From positions 62,001 to 126,000 of the forward strand of contig NZ_JAAXLA010000004.1 of assembly GCF_012911935.1 (NCBI RefSeq): a DNA stretch of 64,000 bases. Direction: 5' to 3'. Below are positions 9,478 through 18,667 of this stretch, in pieces; within the stretch, counting starts at the first letter, position 1, and the number at the start of each line of letters is the position of its first letter. A program made the translations under genes and the position numbers. Source of the DNA: Pseudonocardia acidicola. Its GTDB lineage: Bacteria > Actinomycetota > Actinomycetes > Mycobacteriales > Pseudonocardiaceae. The notes beneath the pieces are model-generated. The model saw only the letters and a list, made by a program, of their open reading frames with translations. It had not been told where the DNA came from and searched no databases.

Positions 9478-9613
9478 CCCGGGCGGCCCGGCATCACGCT
9501 ACGCGACTCCGGACTGGCCGGGCCACGTCCCGGACGGTGCGGCCCGGCCCCGCCGCGCCGGCCGCAGGTGTACCGGACGGCGGTCGTGGGTATCCGCGAT
9601 GCTCCATCAACCG

Positions 9614-9829
9614 ATGAAGTTCACGGAGGACGCGGTGGTCGAGCGAGGCAGCGCCAAGCACGGTTTTCTGAAGGACGAGGTCCTCGAGCGCGAGATCGAG
9701 AACGAACTGCGCGGGCGGGGCCCGACCCGTGAGCCGTGGCGGGACGCAGAGGCCGAGTTCCCGGACGACGAGGAGACCGAGGAGTTGGGGCTGGACGCAC
9801 CGCCGCGGCCCGAGCTCCGGGACCGGTGA
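9614..9829 (+). CDS. Small acidic hypothetical protein
   Basis: A 71-residue product from ATG 9614 (an in-frame ATG at 9599 is an alternative). It begins MKFTEDAVVERG, contains KHGFLKDEVLEREIENELRG and ends in an Asp/Glu-rich tail (FPDDEETEELGLD). It has no membrane segment and no cysteine. The pattern of HG plus amphipathic acidic helix resembles small uncharacterised actinobacterial proteins often found next to DUF2795 genes, but I cannot assign a family. The psiE-like gene follows 44 bp downstream on the same strand, so the two may be co-transcribed. Confidence 0.6.
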   Translation: MKFTEDAVVERGSAKHGFLKDEVLEREIENELRGRGPTREPWRDAEAEFPDDEETEELGLDAPPRPELRDR

Positions 9830-9873
9830 GCCCGGCGCCGGTGCAGTAGCGAGGAGTCCGCTCCCCGGCGCGG

Positions 9874-10392
9874 ATGCCTCGCCGGTCGTTCATCGTCATG
9901 CCGCGCCGGCCAGGCCCCGTGGCGGGCATCGCCCACGCCGTCGAGATCGCCGAAGACGCACTCCATGTGATAGCCGCAGTGCTGCTCGTGGTGGTGGCAC
10001 TCGTCCTCGTCGCCGACACCGCGCGCGAGATCGCGTTCGTGCTGGCCGGCCACCACAACGGACCGGCGCTGCTGCTCGCGGTGCTCGACGAGACACTCCT
10101 GCTCTTCATCGTGGCCGAACTCCTGCACACCGTCGCCATCGCGCTCCGGCACCGGGGTGCGCTGGATCCCGAGCCGTTCCTCGTGGTGGGCCTGGTCGCC
10201 GGGATCCGCCGGGTCCTCGTCCTGACCGCTGAAGCCGAGCAGTCGTTCCACTGGAACCCCGAGGGAATCGAACTGCTCATCCTGATGGCGCTGATCCTCG
10301 TCATGGCGATCACCACCCTGGTATGGCGGCGCTCGGGGGGCAGCCAACCGAAGCCGGGCCTCGTCCCGCCGTCGACCTCCGCGGGTGGATGA
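9874..10392 (+). CDS. PsiE-like phosphate-starvation-inducible membrane protein
   Basis: 172 residues, four predicted membrane segments (about 33-50, 58-85, 102-116, 133-150). The segment FLVVGLVAGIRRVLVLTAE is typical of the PsiE family (PF06146), proteins of unknown biochemical role induced by phosphate starvation in E. coli. An in-frame ATG at 9898 (MPRRPGPVAG) could be the real start. No PHO box was recognised upstream, unlike the pst operon 18 kb away. The gene ends just before a pair of palindromes. Confidence 0.7.
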   Translation: MPRRSFIVMPRRPGPVAGIAHAVEIAEDALHVIAAVLLVVVALVLVADTAREIAFVLAGHHNGPALLLAVLDETLLLFIVAELLHTVAIALRHRGALDPEPFLVVGLVAGIRRVLVLTAEAEQSFHWNPEGIELLILMALILVMAITTLVWRRSGGSQPKPGLVPPSTSAGG

Positions 10393-10406
10393 CGCCGCAC
10401 TCACCC

Positions 10407-10445
10407 TATCGGGCGACGCCCGATAATGTTCCGTCCGTCCGGAAC
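10407..10445. promoter_or_regulatory. Two adjacent palindromic operator-like sites upstream of the rsdA-like gene
   Basis: TATCGGGCG-A-CGCCCGATA at 10407-10425 is a perfect 9-bp inverted repeat with a one-base centre, too tight for an RNA hairpin loop and therefore operator-like. It is directly followed by GTTCCG-N6-CGGAAC at 10428-10445, another perfect inverted repeat. Both sit 41-79 bp upstream of the GTG start at 10486. The binding proteins are unknown. Confidence 0.5.
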
Positions 10446-10485
10446 GACTCCCCTCTCAGACGCGTGTACCCGGAGGGAGGTCGGC

Positions 10486-11754
10486 GTGCGGGAGCATCAC
10501 CGGGCCGACGACGCCCACCCCTGCGGGGACGACGGAGCCGACGACCCGATCGACCTCGGCGCCCTCCGTGCCGACGACGCGTTGATCGACGCGCTGGCAG
10601 CCGGCGAGAGGCGATCCCCGAGCGCGCCGGCGGACGGCGTGGATCCGGACGAGCAACTCATCGCGATCCTGGCGACGTGGGTCGCCGGGGTGCGCCCCGA
10701 GGAATCCCCGCAGCCGAGTGGCCCGGAGCCGGCGGTCGTGGTGGCCCTCCCGGTTCAGGCCACCGAACGCCGGGCGGGGGCGGGCTACGCGCTCCGCGCA
10801 GCGGCAGCGGCCGCGCTGGTGCTCATCGTCCTGTCCGGCCTGGCGATCGGAGCGCGGCAAGCCCGCCCCGGGGACACGTTGTGGAGCGTGTCGAAGGTCT
10901 TCTACGCCGAGCGGGCACGGTCCGTCGAGGCCGCGACCGACGTGACGAACGGGCTGGTCAGGGCCCGTGAGGCCCTGCACCAGGGCCGCGCCGGCGACGC
11001 CGCTCGGGAGGTCGCCGGCATCCACGCGCGCCTGGCGGCGGTCCGCGCCGCCGAGGGCCGCGACGAGCTCGTCCGGGAGCAGGCGCTGCTCGCCGCGCAA
11101 CTGGCCGACACCGTGGCCCCGGGCGACCCGGCCACCCGCGCGGTCGCCCCCGGTCCGGCCGGATCCGCACGCCGCCCGAGCCCCGCCTCCGGCGCGGACG
11201 CGGCCGTCGCCGCCCCCGGTACATCCACGGCGCAGGCCGCGACCGCTTCCGGAGCCGACCGCGGGCAGCCCGGGACCACCACGAGCAGCCAGTCGGGGTC
11301 GACCACCCCGCCGACCGCGACACGGCCGTCGTCGCCGCCATCGGAGAACCACACGCCGCCCCCTTCGGCACCGCCGCGTTCCGAGGGGAGCCCGGACCAC
11401 AGCACCGCGCCGCCGGCCGAGGGCGGGCCCCCGGCCGGGCACACCCAGCCGAACCACACCCCGCGGGACAGCGCGCCGCAGAGCACCACGGCGCAGAACG
11501 GCACCCAGAGCGGCGGCGCGCCGACGACCCCGACTGCTCCACCGACAGCGACCACTCACCCGGCAGCGGCCACTCACCCGGCAGCGACCGGTGGCGAGAC
11601 CCATGGGCCCGATCCGGGCCAGACCCCGGCCGACCCCGGCGCCGGGCAGAGCACCGGACCGGCGGCGACACCGGCGTCCGCGCCGGGCGAGCCCCGGCCG
11701 CCCTCGGACACCGGCGGCCTGGTGCTGGTGGACATGGCGGTCTCCGCCAGCTGA
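10486..11754 (+). CDS. rsdA: RsdA-like anti-sigma-D factor, single-pass membrane protein
   Basis: GTG 10486 with GGAGGGAGG just upstream gives 422 residues. The N-terminal region (residues 20-70) carries the sigma-D-binding pattern DLGALRADDALIDALAAG and DEQLIAILATWVAGV. One membrane helix is at about 103-123 (ALRAAAAAALVLIVLSGLA). Then comes an extracytoplasmic helical part (RPGDTLWSVSKVFYAERA) and a long low-complexity Pro/Thr/Ser-rich tail with tandem ATHPA repeats. RsdA binds and silences the ECF factor SigD in mycobacteria. No sigD gene is next to it here, which is unusual. Two palindromes precede it. Confidence 0.8.
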   Translation: MREHHRADDAHPCGDDGADDPIDLGALRADDALIDALAAGERRSPSAPADGVDPDEQLIAILATWVAGVRPEESPQPSGPEPAVVVALPVQATERRAGAGYALRAAAAAALVLIVLSGLAIGARQARPGDTLWSVSKVFYAERARSVEAATDVTNGLVRAREALHQGRAGDAAREVAGIHARLAAVRAAEGRDELVREQALLAAQLADTVAPGDPATRAVAPGPAGSARRPSPASGADAAVAAPGTSTAQAATASGADRGQPGTTTSSQSGSTTPPTATRPSSPPSENHTPPPSAPPRSEGSPDHSTAPPAEGGPPAGHTQPNHTPRDSAPQSTTAQNGTQSGGAPTTPTAPPTATTHPAAATHPAATGGETHGPDPGQTPADPGAGQSTGPAATPASAPGEPRPPSDTGGLVLVDMAVSAS

Positions 11755-11760
11755 AACGGG

Positions 11761-12627
11761 TCAGCCCGGCAGCGTCTCCCCACCGAGCGGGGCCAGCACC
11801 TCACCCGTGTAGTACGAGGAGAGCTGCTGCGCCGCGAAGAACACGTACGACGGGGCGATCTCGTCCGGCTGCGCAGCGCGGCCCATCGGGGTCTGCGCGC
11901 CGAACGACTCGACCTTCTCCGGCGGCATCGTCGCCGGGATCAGCGGCGTCCAGACCGGGCCGGGGGCCACGCAGTTGACCCGGATCCCCCGATCGACCAG
12001 CGCCTGGGCCAGCGCGTAGGTCAGCGCGGTCACGGCGCCCTTGCTCGCCGAGTAGTCGATCAGCGACTTGTTGCCGCGCAACCCGTTCACCGACCCGGTG
12101 TTGATCACCGAGCTGCCCGGCCCCAGGTGCGGCAGCGCGGCCTTGGTGACCCGGAAGAAACTGTGCACGTTGACGTCGAACGTGCGCAGCCAGCGGTCGT
12201 CGGTGATCTTCTCCGGGTCGTCCTCGTCCTCCTGGGTCGCCACGTTGTTGACCACCACGTCGAGCCGGCCGAGCTCGGCGACGCTGCGGTCCACCACCTG
12301 CCGGCAGTGCTCCGCGTCCGCCAGGTCCCCGCGGATCGTGACGCAGCGCCGGCCCGCGGCCCGGACCAGGCCCGCGGTGTGCTCGGCGTCGTCGTCCTCG
12401 GACAGATAGGCCAGCGCGACGTCGGCGCCCTCCTTGGCGAACGCCACGCACACCGCCCGCCCGATGCCCGAGTCACCACCGGTGACCAGCGCGACCTTGC
12501 CCTCCAAGAGCCCCCGGCCCACGTAGCCGGCCATCTCGTCACGCGGGCCGGGCCTCATCGCAGCGGTGTCACCGGGTGGATCCTGCTGCTGGGCGGCCGG
12601 GTTCGGGTCCTGCGGCATCGGTGTCAC
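11761..12627 (-). CDS. SDR family oxidoreductase (general-stress YhxC/YdaD type)
   Basis: 288 residues. A 40-residue polar extension is followed by the Rossmann motif TGGDSGIGR, the NNVA motif (NNAG/NNAA in most) and active site YSASK with downstream VNCVAPGPVWTPLIP. The long N-terminal leader (PQDPNPAAQQQDPPGD) and overall pattern match the stress-inducible SDR group found in Bacillus and actinobacteria. The substrate is unknown. It is transcribed towards rsdA (6 bp between stops) and divergently from a small membrane protein gene. Confidence 0.87.
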   Translation of the reverse strand: MTPMPQDPNPAAQQQDPPGDTAAMRPGPRDEMAGYVGRGLLEGKVALVTGGDSGIGRAVCVAFAKEGADVALAYLSEDDDAEHTAGLVRAAGRRCVTIRGDLADAEHCRQVVDRSVAELGRLDVVVNNVATQEDEDDPEKITDDRWLRTFDVNVHSFFRVTKAALPHLGPGSSVINTGSVNGLRGNKSLIDYSASKGAVTALTYALAQALVDRGIRVNCVAPGPVWTPLIPATMPPEKVESFGAQTPMGRAAQPDEIAPSYVFFAAQQLSSYYTGEVLAPLGGETLPG

Positions 12628-12731
12628 GACCTCCGGTCGACGACGGCGGTGTTCGGTTCCGTGGTGCCCCTACCCGTTCGGCCGTGCCCCGACACCCGCC
12701 CGCCCGCCGGGCGGCGGGCCGCCACCCGGTC

Positions 12732-12974
12732 GTGGCGTGTACCGGCGCGCGCACCGCGGCCCGCCTCGACGTGCCCGCCCGCATCCGGGCGCGGGGCCGC
12801 GAGACCGTCGCCCAGGCCCGGCGGACGGCACGCGACGTCCGCGGGGTGGCGGAGAAGGCACCGGCGGTCGACGGTGCGCTGCGGGACCGGCCGAGCCTCG
12901 TGGCCGCGATCGTGGCCGCCGTCGCGCTCCTGGTGGGTTACCGCCTGGCCCGGACGTCGGCGTCCCGGGGCTGA
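12732..12974 (+). CDS. Small basic protein with C-terminal membrane helix
   Basis: About 80 residues if started at GTG 12732; GTG 12771 (67 residues) is an alternative, and the frame is open further upstream. The core [20 protein letters not shown] is an amphipathic basic helix, followed by one membrane segment ([19 protein letters not shown]) and a short RTSASRG tail. It loosely resembles DUF3618-type proteins, but too weakly to assign. The last 37 bp overlap the 3' end of the convergent VOC gene. Confidence 0.5.
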   Translation: MACTGARTAARLDVPARIRARGRETVAQARRTARDVRGVAEKAPAVDGALRDRPSLVAAIVAAVALLVGYRLARTSASRG

Positions 12975-13426
12975 TCGGCCGACTCCGCCGACCATGTGGC
13001 GAACAGCTGCGCCTCGTCCCGGAACGCCTTGAACTCCAGCGCGTTGCCCGCCGGGTCGTGCAGGAACATCGTCCACTGTTCGCCCGGCTCACCGGCGAAG
13101 CGCAGGTAGGGCTCGATCACGAAGCTCGTCCCGGCCGCCCGCAGCCGGTCGGCGAGCTCGTGGAACTGCTCGATCGACAGCACCAGCCCGAAGTGCGGCA
13201 CCGGAACGTCGTGGCCGTCGACCGGGTTCGACCCGGCGCCACCCGGCGACGCGGGGACCACGTGGGTCACCAGCTGATGGCCGTGCAGGTTCCAGTCGAC
13301 CCAGGTCGACGCGGATCGCCCCTCGGGCAGGCGCAACACCTGCCCGTAGAACTCGCGCGCCTTCGCGAGATCGTCCACGGGGACGGCCAGGTGGAACGCC
13401 GGCCGGGTCGTCGTGGATCCCGTCAT
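12938..13426 (-). CDS. VOC (glyoxalase/bleomycin-resistance fold) family protein
   Basis: 162 residues. Begins with the beta-strand [21 protein letters not shown], typical of the first VOC module; the second module carries [19 protein letters not shown] and the C-terminal metal-site region [18 protein letters not shown] (Glu as ligand). Members are metal-dependent dioxygenases, isomerases or resistance proteins, and nothing in the context indicates the substrate. The C-terminal 12 codons overlap the convergent small membrane protein gene. Confidence 0.87.
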   Translation of the reverse strand: MTGSTTTRPAFHLAVPVDDLAKAREFYGQVLRLPEGRSASTWVDWNLHGHQLVTHVVPASPGGAGSNPVDGHDVPVPHFGLVLSIEQFHELADRLRAAGTSFVIEPYLRFAGEPGEQWTMFLHDPAGNALEFKAFRDEAQLFATWSAESADQPRDADVRARR

Positions 13427-13533
13427 CCGAGCTCCTCACGTCGTCGGTCTCGGGGCCGTCGGCTCCGGCTCGTCATTCTGGCCGACCCGCGCGCCGACGG
13501 CCTGCCGGGTCCGGCGCCACCACCGGGCCCCGG

Positions 13534-14091
13534 TCAGGCGCTGCGGTGCCGGCGCACCGCCTCGAGCCTGGATCGGGCCCGGTCCACCACGGCAGCGACC
13601 TCATCGCCGTGGGCGTCCGGCCCGTCGAGCAGGGCCAGCGTGTCGTCCACCGTGTCGCGCAGCACCTCGCATTCCGCAGCCCGCTCGGCCAGTTCCGCGT
13701 TCGCCGCCCACAGATCGACGAAGACCGCCACCTTCGAGCGGAGCACCCACGGGTCGAAGGGCTTGCTGATGTAGTCGACCGCACCCGCCTGATACCCGCG
13801 GAAGGCCAGGTGGGCGTCGTAGTCGACGGCGGTGAGGAACACGATCGGGATGCGCCGGGTGCGCTCGCGGTTCTTGATGTGCCCGGCGGTCTCGAAGCCG
13901 TCCATGCCGGGCATCTGCGCGTCGAGCAGGATGACCGCGAACTCGTCGACGAGCAGTTGTTTGAGGGCGTCCTCCCCACTGCTCACGCCGACGATCTCGA
14001 TGGGCAGGCCCTGGAGGATCGCCTCCAGGGCGAGCAGGTTCTCGGGACGGTCGTCCACGGCGAGCACCTTGGGGGTGCGGGACCGGCTCAC
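13534..14091 (-). CDS. Response regulator, receiver domain with helical C-terminus
   Basis: 185 residues. The receiver domain has the acidic pair AVDDRPENLL (13-14), phospho-acceptor Asp57 in VILLDAQMPGMDGF, Thr in FLTAVD and Lys in YISKPFD. The remaining 65 residues form a coiled, charged helix without DNA-binding motif, so output is probably by protein-protein contact. It overlaps the 3' end of the giant hybrid kinase by ATGA (14088-14091), indicating translational coupling, and is almost certainly its partner. Confidence 0.93.
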   Translation of the reverse strand: MSRSRTPKVLAVDDRPENLLALEAILQGLPIEIVGVSSGEDALKQLLVDEFAVILLDAQMPGMDGFETAGHIKNRERTRRIPIVFLTAVDYDAHLAFRGYQAGAVDYISKPFDPWVLRSKVAVFVDLWAANAELAERAAECEVLRDTVDDTLALLDGPDAHGDEVAAVVDRARSRLEAVRRHRSA

Positions 14092-17000
14092 GGAGCGGGC
14101 TCGTGGTGGGCCGGCCGCGCAGAGCGGGACCGCTCGATCCAGGATCCCATCACGGCGAGCAGCCGGTCCTGGTCGACGGGCTTGGTGATGTAGTCGCTGG
14201 CGCCTGCGGCGAGGCTGGACTCGCGGTCGCCGGGCATGGCCTTCGCCGTCAGGAACACCACGGGCAGGTCCGCCCCGTGCGGCAGTTTCCGGATCAGCCG
14301 TGTGGTCTCGTTGCCGTCCAGGTCGGGCATCATGGCGTCCATCAGGACGATGTCCACGTCCGGGTGCTGGGTGAGCAGCCGGATGCCGTCGGCTCCGTTG
14401 TCGGCGTAGAGCACCCTCATCCCGTGCAGTTCGAGGGCGCTGGTCAGGGCGAAGACGTTGCGCACGTCGTCGTCGACGATCAGGACGGTGACCCCGTCGA
14501 GCACCGGTGTGGACCGCTCGCCGTCCGGCCCACCGTCCACGGCACGCAGCATCGGCGGTTCCGGCACGGCGTCGGCCCGCGGGCCCGGAAGCCGTTTCGC
14601 GACGGCCAGGCGAGTTTGCCGTGACGCCGCTGCCGTGGAGATCGGCATCTCGCCGGGGAGCAGCAGCGTGAACACCGACCCGACGCCGGGTTGCGACTCC
14701 ACCGTGATCGCACCGCCGAGCATCCGCGCCAACTCCTTGCTGATCGACAGCCCGAGTCCGGTACCGCCGTACTTGCGACTCGTCGTACCGTCCGCCTGCT
14801 GGAATGCATCGAAGATCATTCCGAGCTTCTCGTGCACGATCCCGATCCCGGTGTCGTGCACCGCGAACGCGACCACCTCGTGCGCCGCGTCCAGCGTGGG
14901 CACACCGTAGACCGTGCCCGCGGCGGCGGGCTCGATCCGGAGGGCGACGGTGCCGGCAGCAGTGAACTTCACGGCGTTCGACAGCAGATTGCGCAGGATC
15001 TGCTGCAGCCGCTGGGGATCCGTGGTGATCGTCGAGGGCAGCCCCGACGAGAGCTCGACCTGCAGTTCCAAGCCCTTCTCCTCGGCTTGTGGACCGAAGG
15101 CCTGCACCACGTAGTCGCGGATCTGCGCGAGGTCGAGCACCTGGGGTTCGACGTCCACCCGGCCGGCCTCGATCTTGGACAGGTCGAGGATGTCGTCGAT
15201 GAGCAGCAGCAGGTCGGCGCCCGCGTCGTGGATCGTGCTGGCGAACTCCATCTGCTTGGCGGTCAGGTTGCGCTCCGGGTTCTCGGCCAGCAGCCGGGAC
15301 AGCAGGAGCAGCGAGTTGAGCGGGGTCCGCAGCTCGTGGCTCATGTTGGCCAGGAAGTCCGACTTGTACCGGCTGGCCCGGGCGAGCTGCTGGGCCTTCT
15401 CCTCGACACCGCGGCGGGCGGCGTCGATCTCCATGTTCTTGATCTCGATGTTGCGGTTCTGCTCGGACAGCAGCTCGGCCTTCTCCTCCAGCTCGGCGTT
15501 GGTGCGCTGCAGCTCGGCTGACTGGGTCTGCAGCTCCTTCGCGAGTCCCTGCGACTGCGCCAGCAGCTCCTCGGTCCAGCGGTTCGCCTGGATGGTCTTG
15601 ATCGCCACACCGATGGTGCCGACGAGGCGTCCGAGGAACGTGAGGTGCAGATCGGAGAACGGGGTGATCGAACCGAACTCGATGACGCCGAGCGCCTCAC
15701 CCTCGAAGAACACGGGCAGCACGACCACCGCCCGCGGCGAGGTCACGCCGAGGCCGGACCGGATCGGCAGGTACCCCGCCGGGATGTCCTCGACCAGCAC
15801 GACCTGCTTGGTCGCCGCGGCCTGGCCGACGAGCCCCTCGCCCGAGCGGAACGACGGCGGCATCGCGCCCTGGCTCAGCGCGTAGCCGCCACACACCCGC
15901 AACAGCATCGACGCGGCGTCATCCGGGTTTCCCTCGGCCAGGAAGAACGCTCCCACCTGCGCCTTGACCAGCGGAGTGACCTCGTTCATGATCATCTGAC
16001 AGACCTCGCCCAGGTCCCGTTGCCCCTGGAGCAGGCCGCCGATGCGCGCCAGGTTGGACTCCAGCCAGCCCTGTTCGGCGTTTTCCTTCGTCGTCTCCCG
16101 CAGGGTGACGATCATCTGGTTGATGTTGTCCTTCAGCTCGGCCACCTCGCCCAGCGCCGCAACCCGGATCTGCTGGGTGAGGTCACCGCTGGCCACCGAG
16201 GTCGAGACCGCCGAGATCGCCCGCAGCTGGGTGGTCAGCGTGGAGGCGAGCTGGTTGACGCTCTCGGTGAGGTCACGCCAGGTACCGGACACCCCTCGCA
16301 CCTGGGCCTGGCCGCCGAGCTTGCCCTCGGTACCCACCTCACGGGCCACCCGGGTCACCTCGTCGGCGAACGACGACAGCTGGCCCACCATCGTGTTGAC
16401 CGTGCTCTTCAGCTCCAGGATCTCGCCCCGGGCATCGACGGTGATCTTCTGCGACAGATCGCCCCTGGCCACCGCGGTCGTGACCTGGGCGATGTTGCGC
16501 ACCTGAGCGGTGAGGTTGCCGGCCAGCTGGTTCACGCTCTCGGTGAGATCGCGCCAGGTGCCGGCCACGCCCTTGACCTGGGCCTGGCCACCGAGCTTGC
16601 CCTCGGTGCCCACCTCGCGGGCCACCCGGGTCACCTCGTCGGCGAAGCTCGACAGCTGGTCGACCATCGTGTTGACCGTGCTCTTCAGCTCCAGGATCTC
16701 GCCCCGGGCATCGACGGTGATCTTCTGCGACAGATCGCCCCTGGCCACCGCGGTCGTGACCTGGGCGATGTTGCGCACCTGCCCGGTCAGGTTCGACGCC
16801 ATGTAGTTGACGTTGTCGGTGAGATCGCGCCAGGTGCCGGCCACGCCCTTGACCTGGGCCTGGCCACCGAGCTTGCCCTCGGTGCCCACCTCACGGGCCA
16901 CCCGGGTCACCTCGTCGGCGAAGCTCGACAGCTGGTCGACCATCGTGTTGACCGTGCTCTTCAGCTCCAGGATCTCGCCCCGCGCGTCCACCGCGATCTT

Positions 17001-18536
17001 CTGCGACAGATCACCGTTGGCCACCGCGGTCGCGACCTGGGCGATGTTGCGCACCTGCCCGGTCAGGTTCGACGCCATGTAGTTGACGCTGTCGGTCAGC
17101 CCGCGCCAGGTGCCGGAGACGTTGGGCACCTCGGCCTGGCCACCCAGCTTGCCCTCGGTGCCCACCTCACGGGCCACCCGGGTCACCTCGTCGGCGAAGC
17201 TCGACAGCTGGTCGACCATCGTGTTGACCGTGTTCTTGAGTTCCAGGATCTCACCCCGGGCATCGACGGTGATCTTCTGCGACAGGTCGCCCAGCGCCAC
17301 GGCCGTGGTCACCTGGGCGATGTTGCGCACCTGAGCGGTGAGGTTGCCGGCGAGCTGGTTGACGTTCTCGGTGAGGTCGCGCCAGGTGCCGCTGACGTTG
17401 GGCACCGCGGCCTGGCCACCCAGCTTGCCCTCGGTGCCCACCTCACGGGCCACCCGGGTCACCTCGTCGGCGAAGCTCGACAGCTGGTCGACCATCGTGT
17501 TGACCGTGTTCTTGAGTTCCAGGATCTCACCGCGGGCGGCGACGGTGATCTTCTGCGACAGGTCGCCGCGGGCCACCGCCGTGGCCACCTGGGCGATACC
17601 GCGGACCTGGTCGGTGAGGTTCGCCGCCATCAGGTTCACCGCGTCGGTGAGGTCCTTCCAGGTGCCGGCCACCCCCGCCACCTCGGCCTGGCCGCCGAGC
17701 CGGCCCTCGGTGCCCACCTCCCGGGCCATCCGGGTCACCTCGTCGGCGAACAGCCGCAGCGTGTCGGTCAGCGAGTTGATCGTGTCGGCCAGCTCGGCGA
17801 CCTCGCCCCGTGCGCTCACCGTGATCCGCCGCGACAGGTCACCCTGCGCGATCGCGGTCGCGGCCGACGAGATCGACCGAACCTGGTTGGTGAGGTTGCT
17901 GGCCATGGTGTTCACCGAGTCGGTGAGCGCCCGCCAGGTGCCCGCCACCCCGCGCACGTCGGCCTGTCCGCCGAGCGCACCCTCGGTACCGACCTCACGG
18001 GCCACCCGGGTGACCTCGTCCGCGAAGGACGAGAGCTGGCCGACCATGGTGTTCACGGTGCGACCGATGCGCAGGAACTCGCCGCGCAGCGGCCTGCCCT
18101 CGATCTCCAACGCCATGTGCTGGGACAGGTCGCCCTGGGCCACCGCCTCGATGACGCGCGCGATCTCGCTGGTCGGCCGGGCGAGATCATCGATCAAGCC
18201 GTTGACGGCGTGTGCGGTCTCCGCCCACAGGCCGTCGTAGGACTCCTCGTCCAGCCGCTCGAGCATGCGACCCTCGCGACCGACCACCCGGCTGATCCGC
18301 AGCAGGTCCCGGTTGCGCCGCTCCTGCAGCCCGACCAGCTCGTTGAACTGATCGGCCACCTCGCCGAAGGGTCCGCCGCGCCGGGGCAACCGCACGTCGA
18401 ACCGGCCGAGGCGCACCTCACGGAGCGCCTCGGCGAGCTCACGGAGCAACGGCTCGACATCCTCGGTCACGGGTCCGGAACGATGATCGCCGGACTGGAC
18501 GGCGGTGGCTGCGCCACCACCCAGGGAATCCGCCAT
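14088..18536 (-). CDS. Soluble poly-HAMP hybrid histidine kinase (HAMP repeats-GAF-HisKA-HATPase-REC)
   Basis: 1,482 residues, no signal peptide or membrane helix. Domain order: two N-terminal HAMP-like segments (about 40-170), seven tandem units of exactly 92 residues (171-814) each with [16 protein letters not shown] and [10 protein letters not shown] signatures, GAF (about 840-1000), coiled coil, HisKA with His1067 ([10 protein letters not shown]), HATPase ([25 protein letters not shown]) and REC with Asp1400 ([12 protein letters not shown]). The repeat arrangement resembles fungal group III (Nik1) kinases and a class of bacterial cytoplasmic kinases that sense osmotic or other stress. It is co-transcribed with the response regulator and divergent from a SpoIIE-type phosphatase. 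Confidence 0.95.
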   Translation of the reverse strand: MADSLGGGAATAVQSGDHRSGPVTEDVEPLLRELAEALREVRLGRFDVRLPRRGGPFGEVADQFNELVGLQERRNRDLLRISRVVGREGRMLERLDEESYDGLWAETAHAVNGLIDDLARPTSEIARVIEAVAQGDLSQHMALEIEGRPLRGEFLRIGRTVNTMVGQLSSFADEVTRVAREVGTEGALGGQADVRGVAGTWRALTDSVNTMASNLTNQVRSISSAATAIAQGDLSRRITVSARGEVAELADTINSLTDTLRLFADEVTRMAREVGTEGRLGGQAEVAGVAGTWKDLTDAVNLMAANLTDQVRGIAQVATAVARGDLSQKITVAARGEILELKNTVNTMVDQLSSFADEVTRVAREVGTEGKLGGQAAVPNVSGTWRDLTENVNQLAGNLTAQVRNIAQVTTAVALGDLSQKITVDARGEILELKNTVNTMVDQLSSFADEVTRVAREVGTEGKLGGQAEVPNVSGTWRGLTDSVNYMASNLTGQVRNIAQVATAVANGDLSQKIAVDARGEILELKSTVNTMVDQLSSFADEVTRVAREVGTEGKLGGQAQVKGVAGTWRDLTDNVNYMASNLTGQVRNIAQVTTAVARGDLSQKITVDARGEILELKSTVNTMVDQLSSFADEVTRVAREVGTEGKLGGQAQVKGVAGTWRDLTESVNQLAGNLTAQVRNIAQVTTAVARGDLSQKITVDARGEILELKSTVNTMVGQLSSFADEVTRVAREVGTEGKLGGQAQVRGVSGTWRDLTESVNQLASTLTTQLRAISAVSTSVASGDLTQQIRVAALGEVAELKDNINQMIVTLRETTKENAEQGWLESNLARIGGLLQGQRDLGEVCQMIMNEVTPLVKAQVGAFFLAEGNPDDAASMLLRVCGGYALSQGAMPPSFRSGEGLVGQAAATKQVVLVEDIPAGYLPIRSGLGVTSPRAVVVLPVFFEGEALGVIEFGSITPFSDLHLTFLGRLVGTIGVAIKTIQANRWTEELLAQSQGLAKELQTQSAELQRTNAELEEKAELLSEQNRNIEIKNMEIDAARRGVEEKAQQLARASRYKSDFLANMSHELRTPLNSLLLLSRLLAENPERNLTAKQMEFASTIHDAGADLLLLIDDILDLSKIEAGRVDVEPQVLDLAQIRDYVVQAFGPQAEEKGLELQVELSSGLPSTITTDPQRLQQILRNLLSNAVKFTAAGTVALRIEPAAAGTVYGVPTLDAAHEVVAFAVHDTGIGIVHEKLGMIFDAFQQADGTTSRKYGGTGLGLSISKELARMLGGAITVESQPGVGSVFTLLLPGEMPISTAAASRQTRLAVAKRLPGPRADAVPEPPMLRAVDGGPDGERSTPVLDGVTVLIVDDDVRNVFALTSALELHGMRVLYADNGADGIRLLTQHPDVDIVLMDAMMPDLDGNETTRLIRKLPHGADLPVVFLTAKAMPGDRESSLAAGASDYITKPVDQDRLLAVMGSWIERSRSARPAHHEPAP
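16095..18026. repeat. Seven tandem 276-bp coding repeats (HAMP units)
   Basis: The DNA encoding kinase residues 171-814 repeats with a 276-bp period (92 codons). For example the block beginning GCGCCAGGTGCCGG recurs at about 16551, 16827, 17103 and 17379. The central units (about 16500-17500) are nearly identical at nucleotide level, including at wobble positions, while the outer units have diverged. This indicates recent unequal crossing-over or gene conversion within the array. It is a coding repeat, not a CRISPR or satellite. Confidence 0.92.
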
Positions 18537-18667
18537 GGCCGCCGCCTTTCACGTCCACCCTCGGCCGAGCCGGTCGACGGCCACGGACACCGAGGCGCCG
18601 CTGGTAGACCCTATTCGGGCTGCGCCCGCGGCGCCATGGACTACCCCGACACGGCAGACTTGAACGC

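Noticed and set aside
6279..9497. A 1,072-codon open frame on the minus strand
   Set aside because: Only its last 295 codons (protease) are real. The rest is antisense to the aldehyde dehydrogenase gene and GC-rich shadow, plus the PEP-enzyme remnant at its far end.
16500..17500. Regular repeats considered as a CRISPR array or satellite
   Set aside because: The 276-bp period is a whole number of codons and the repeats are coding; there are no short repeat-spacer units.
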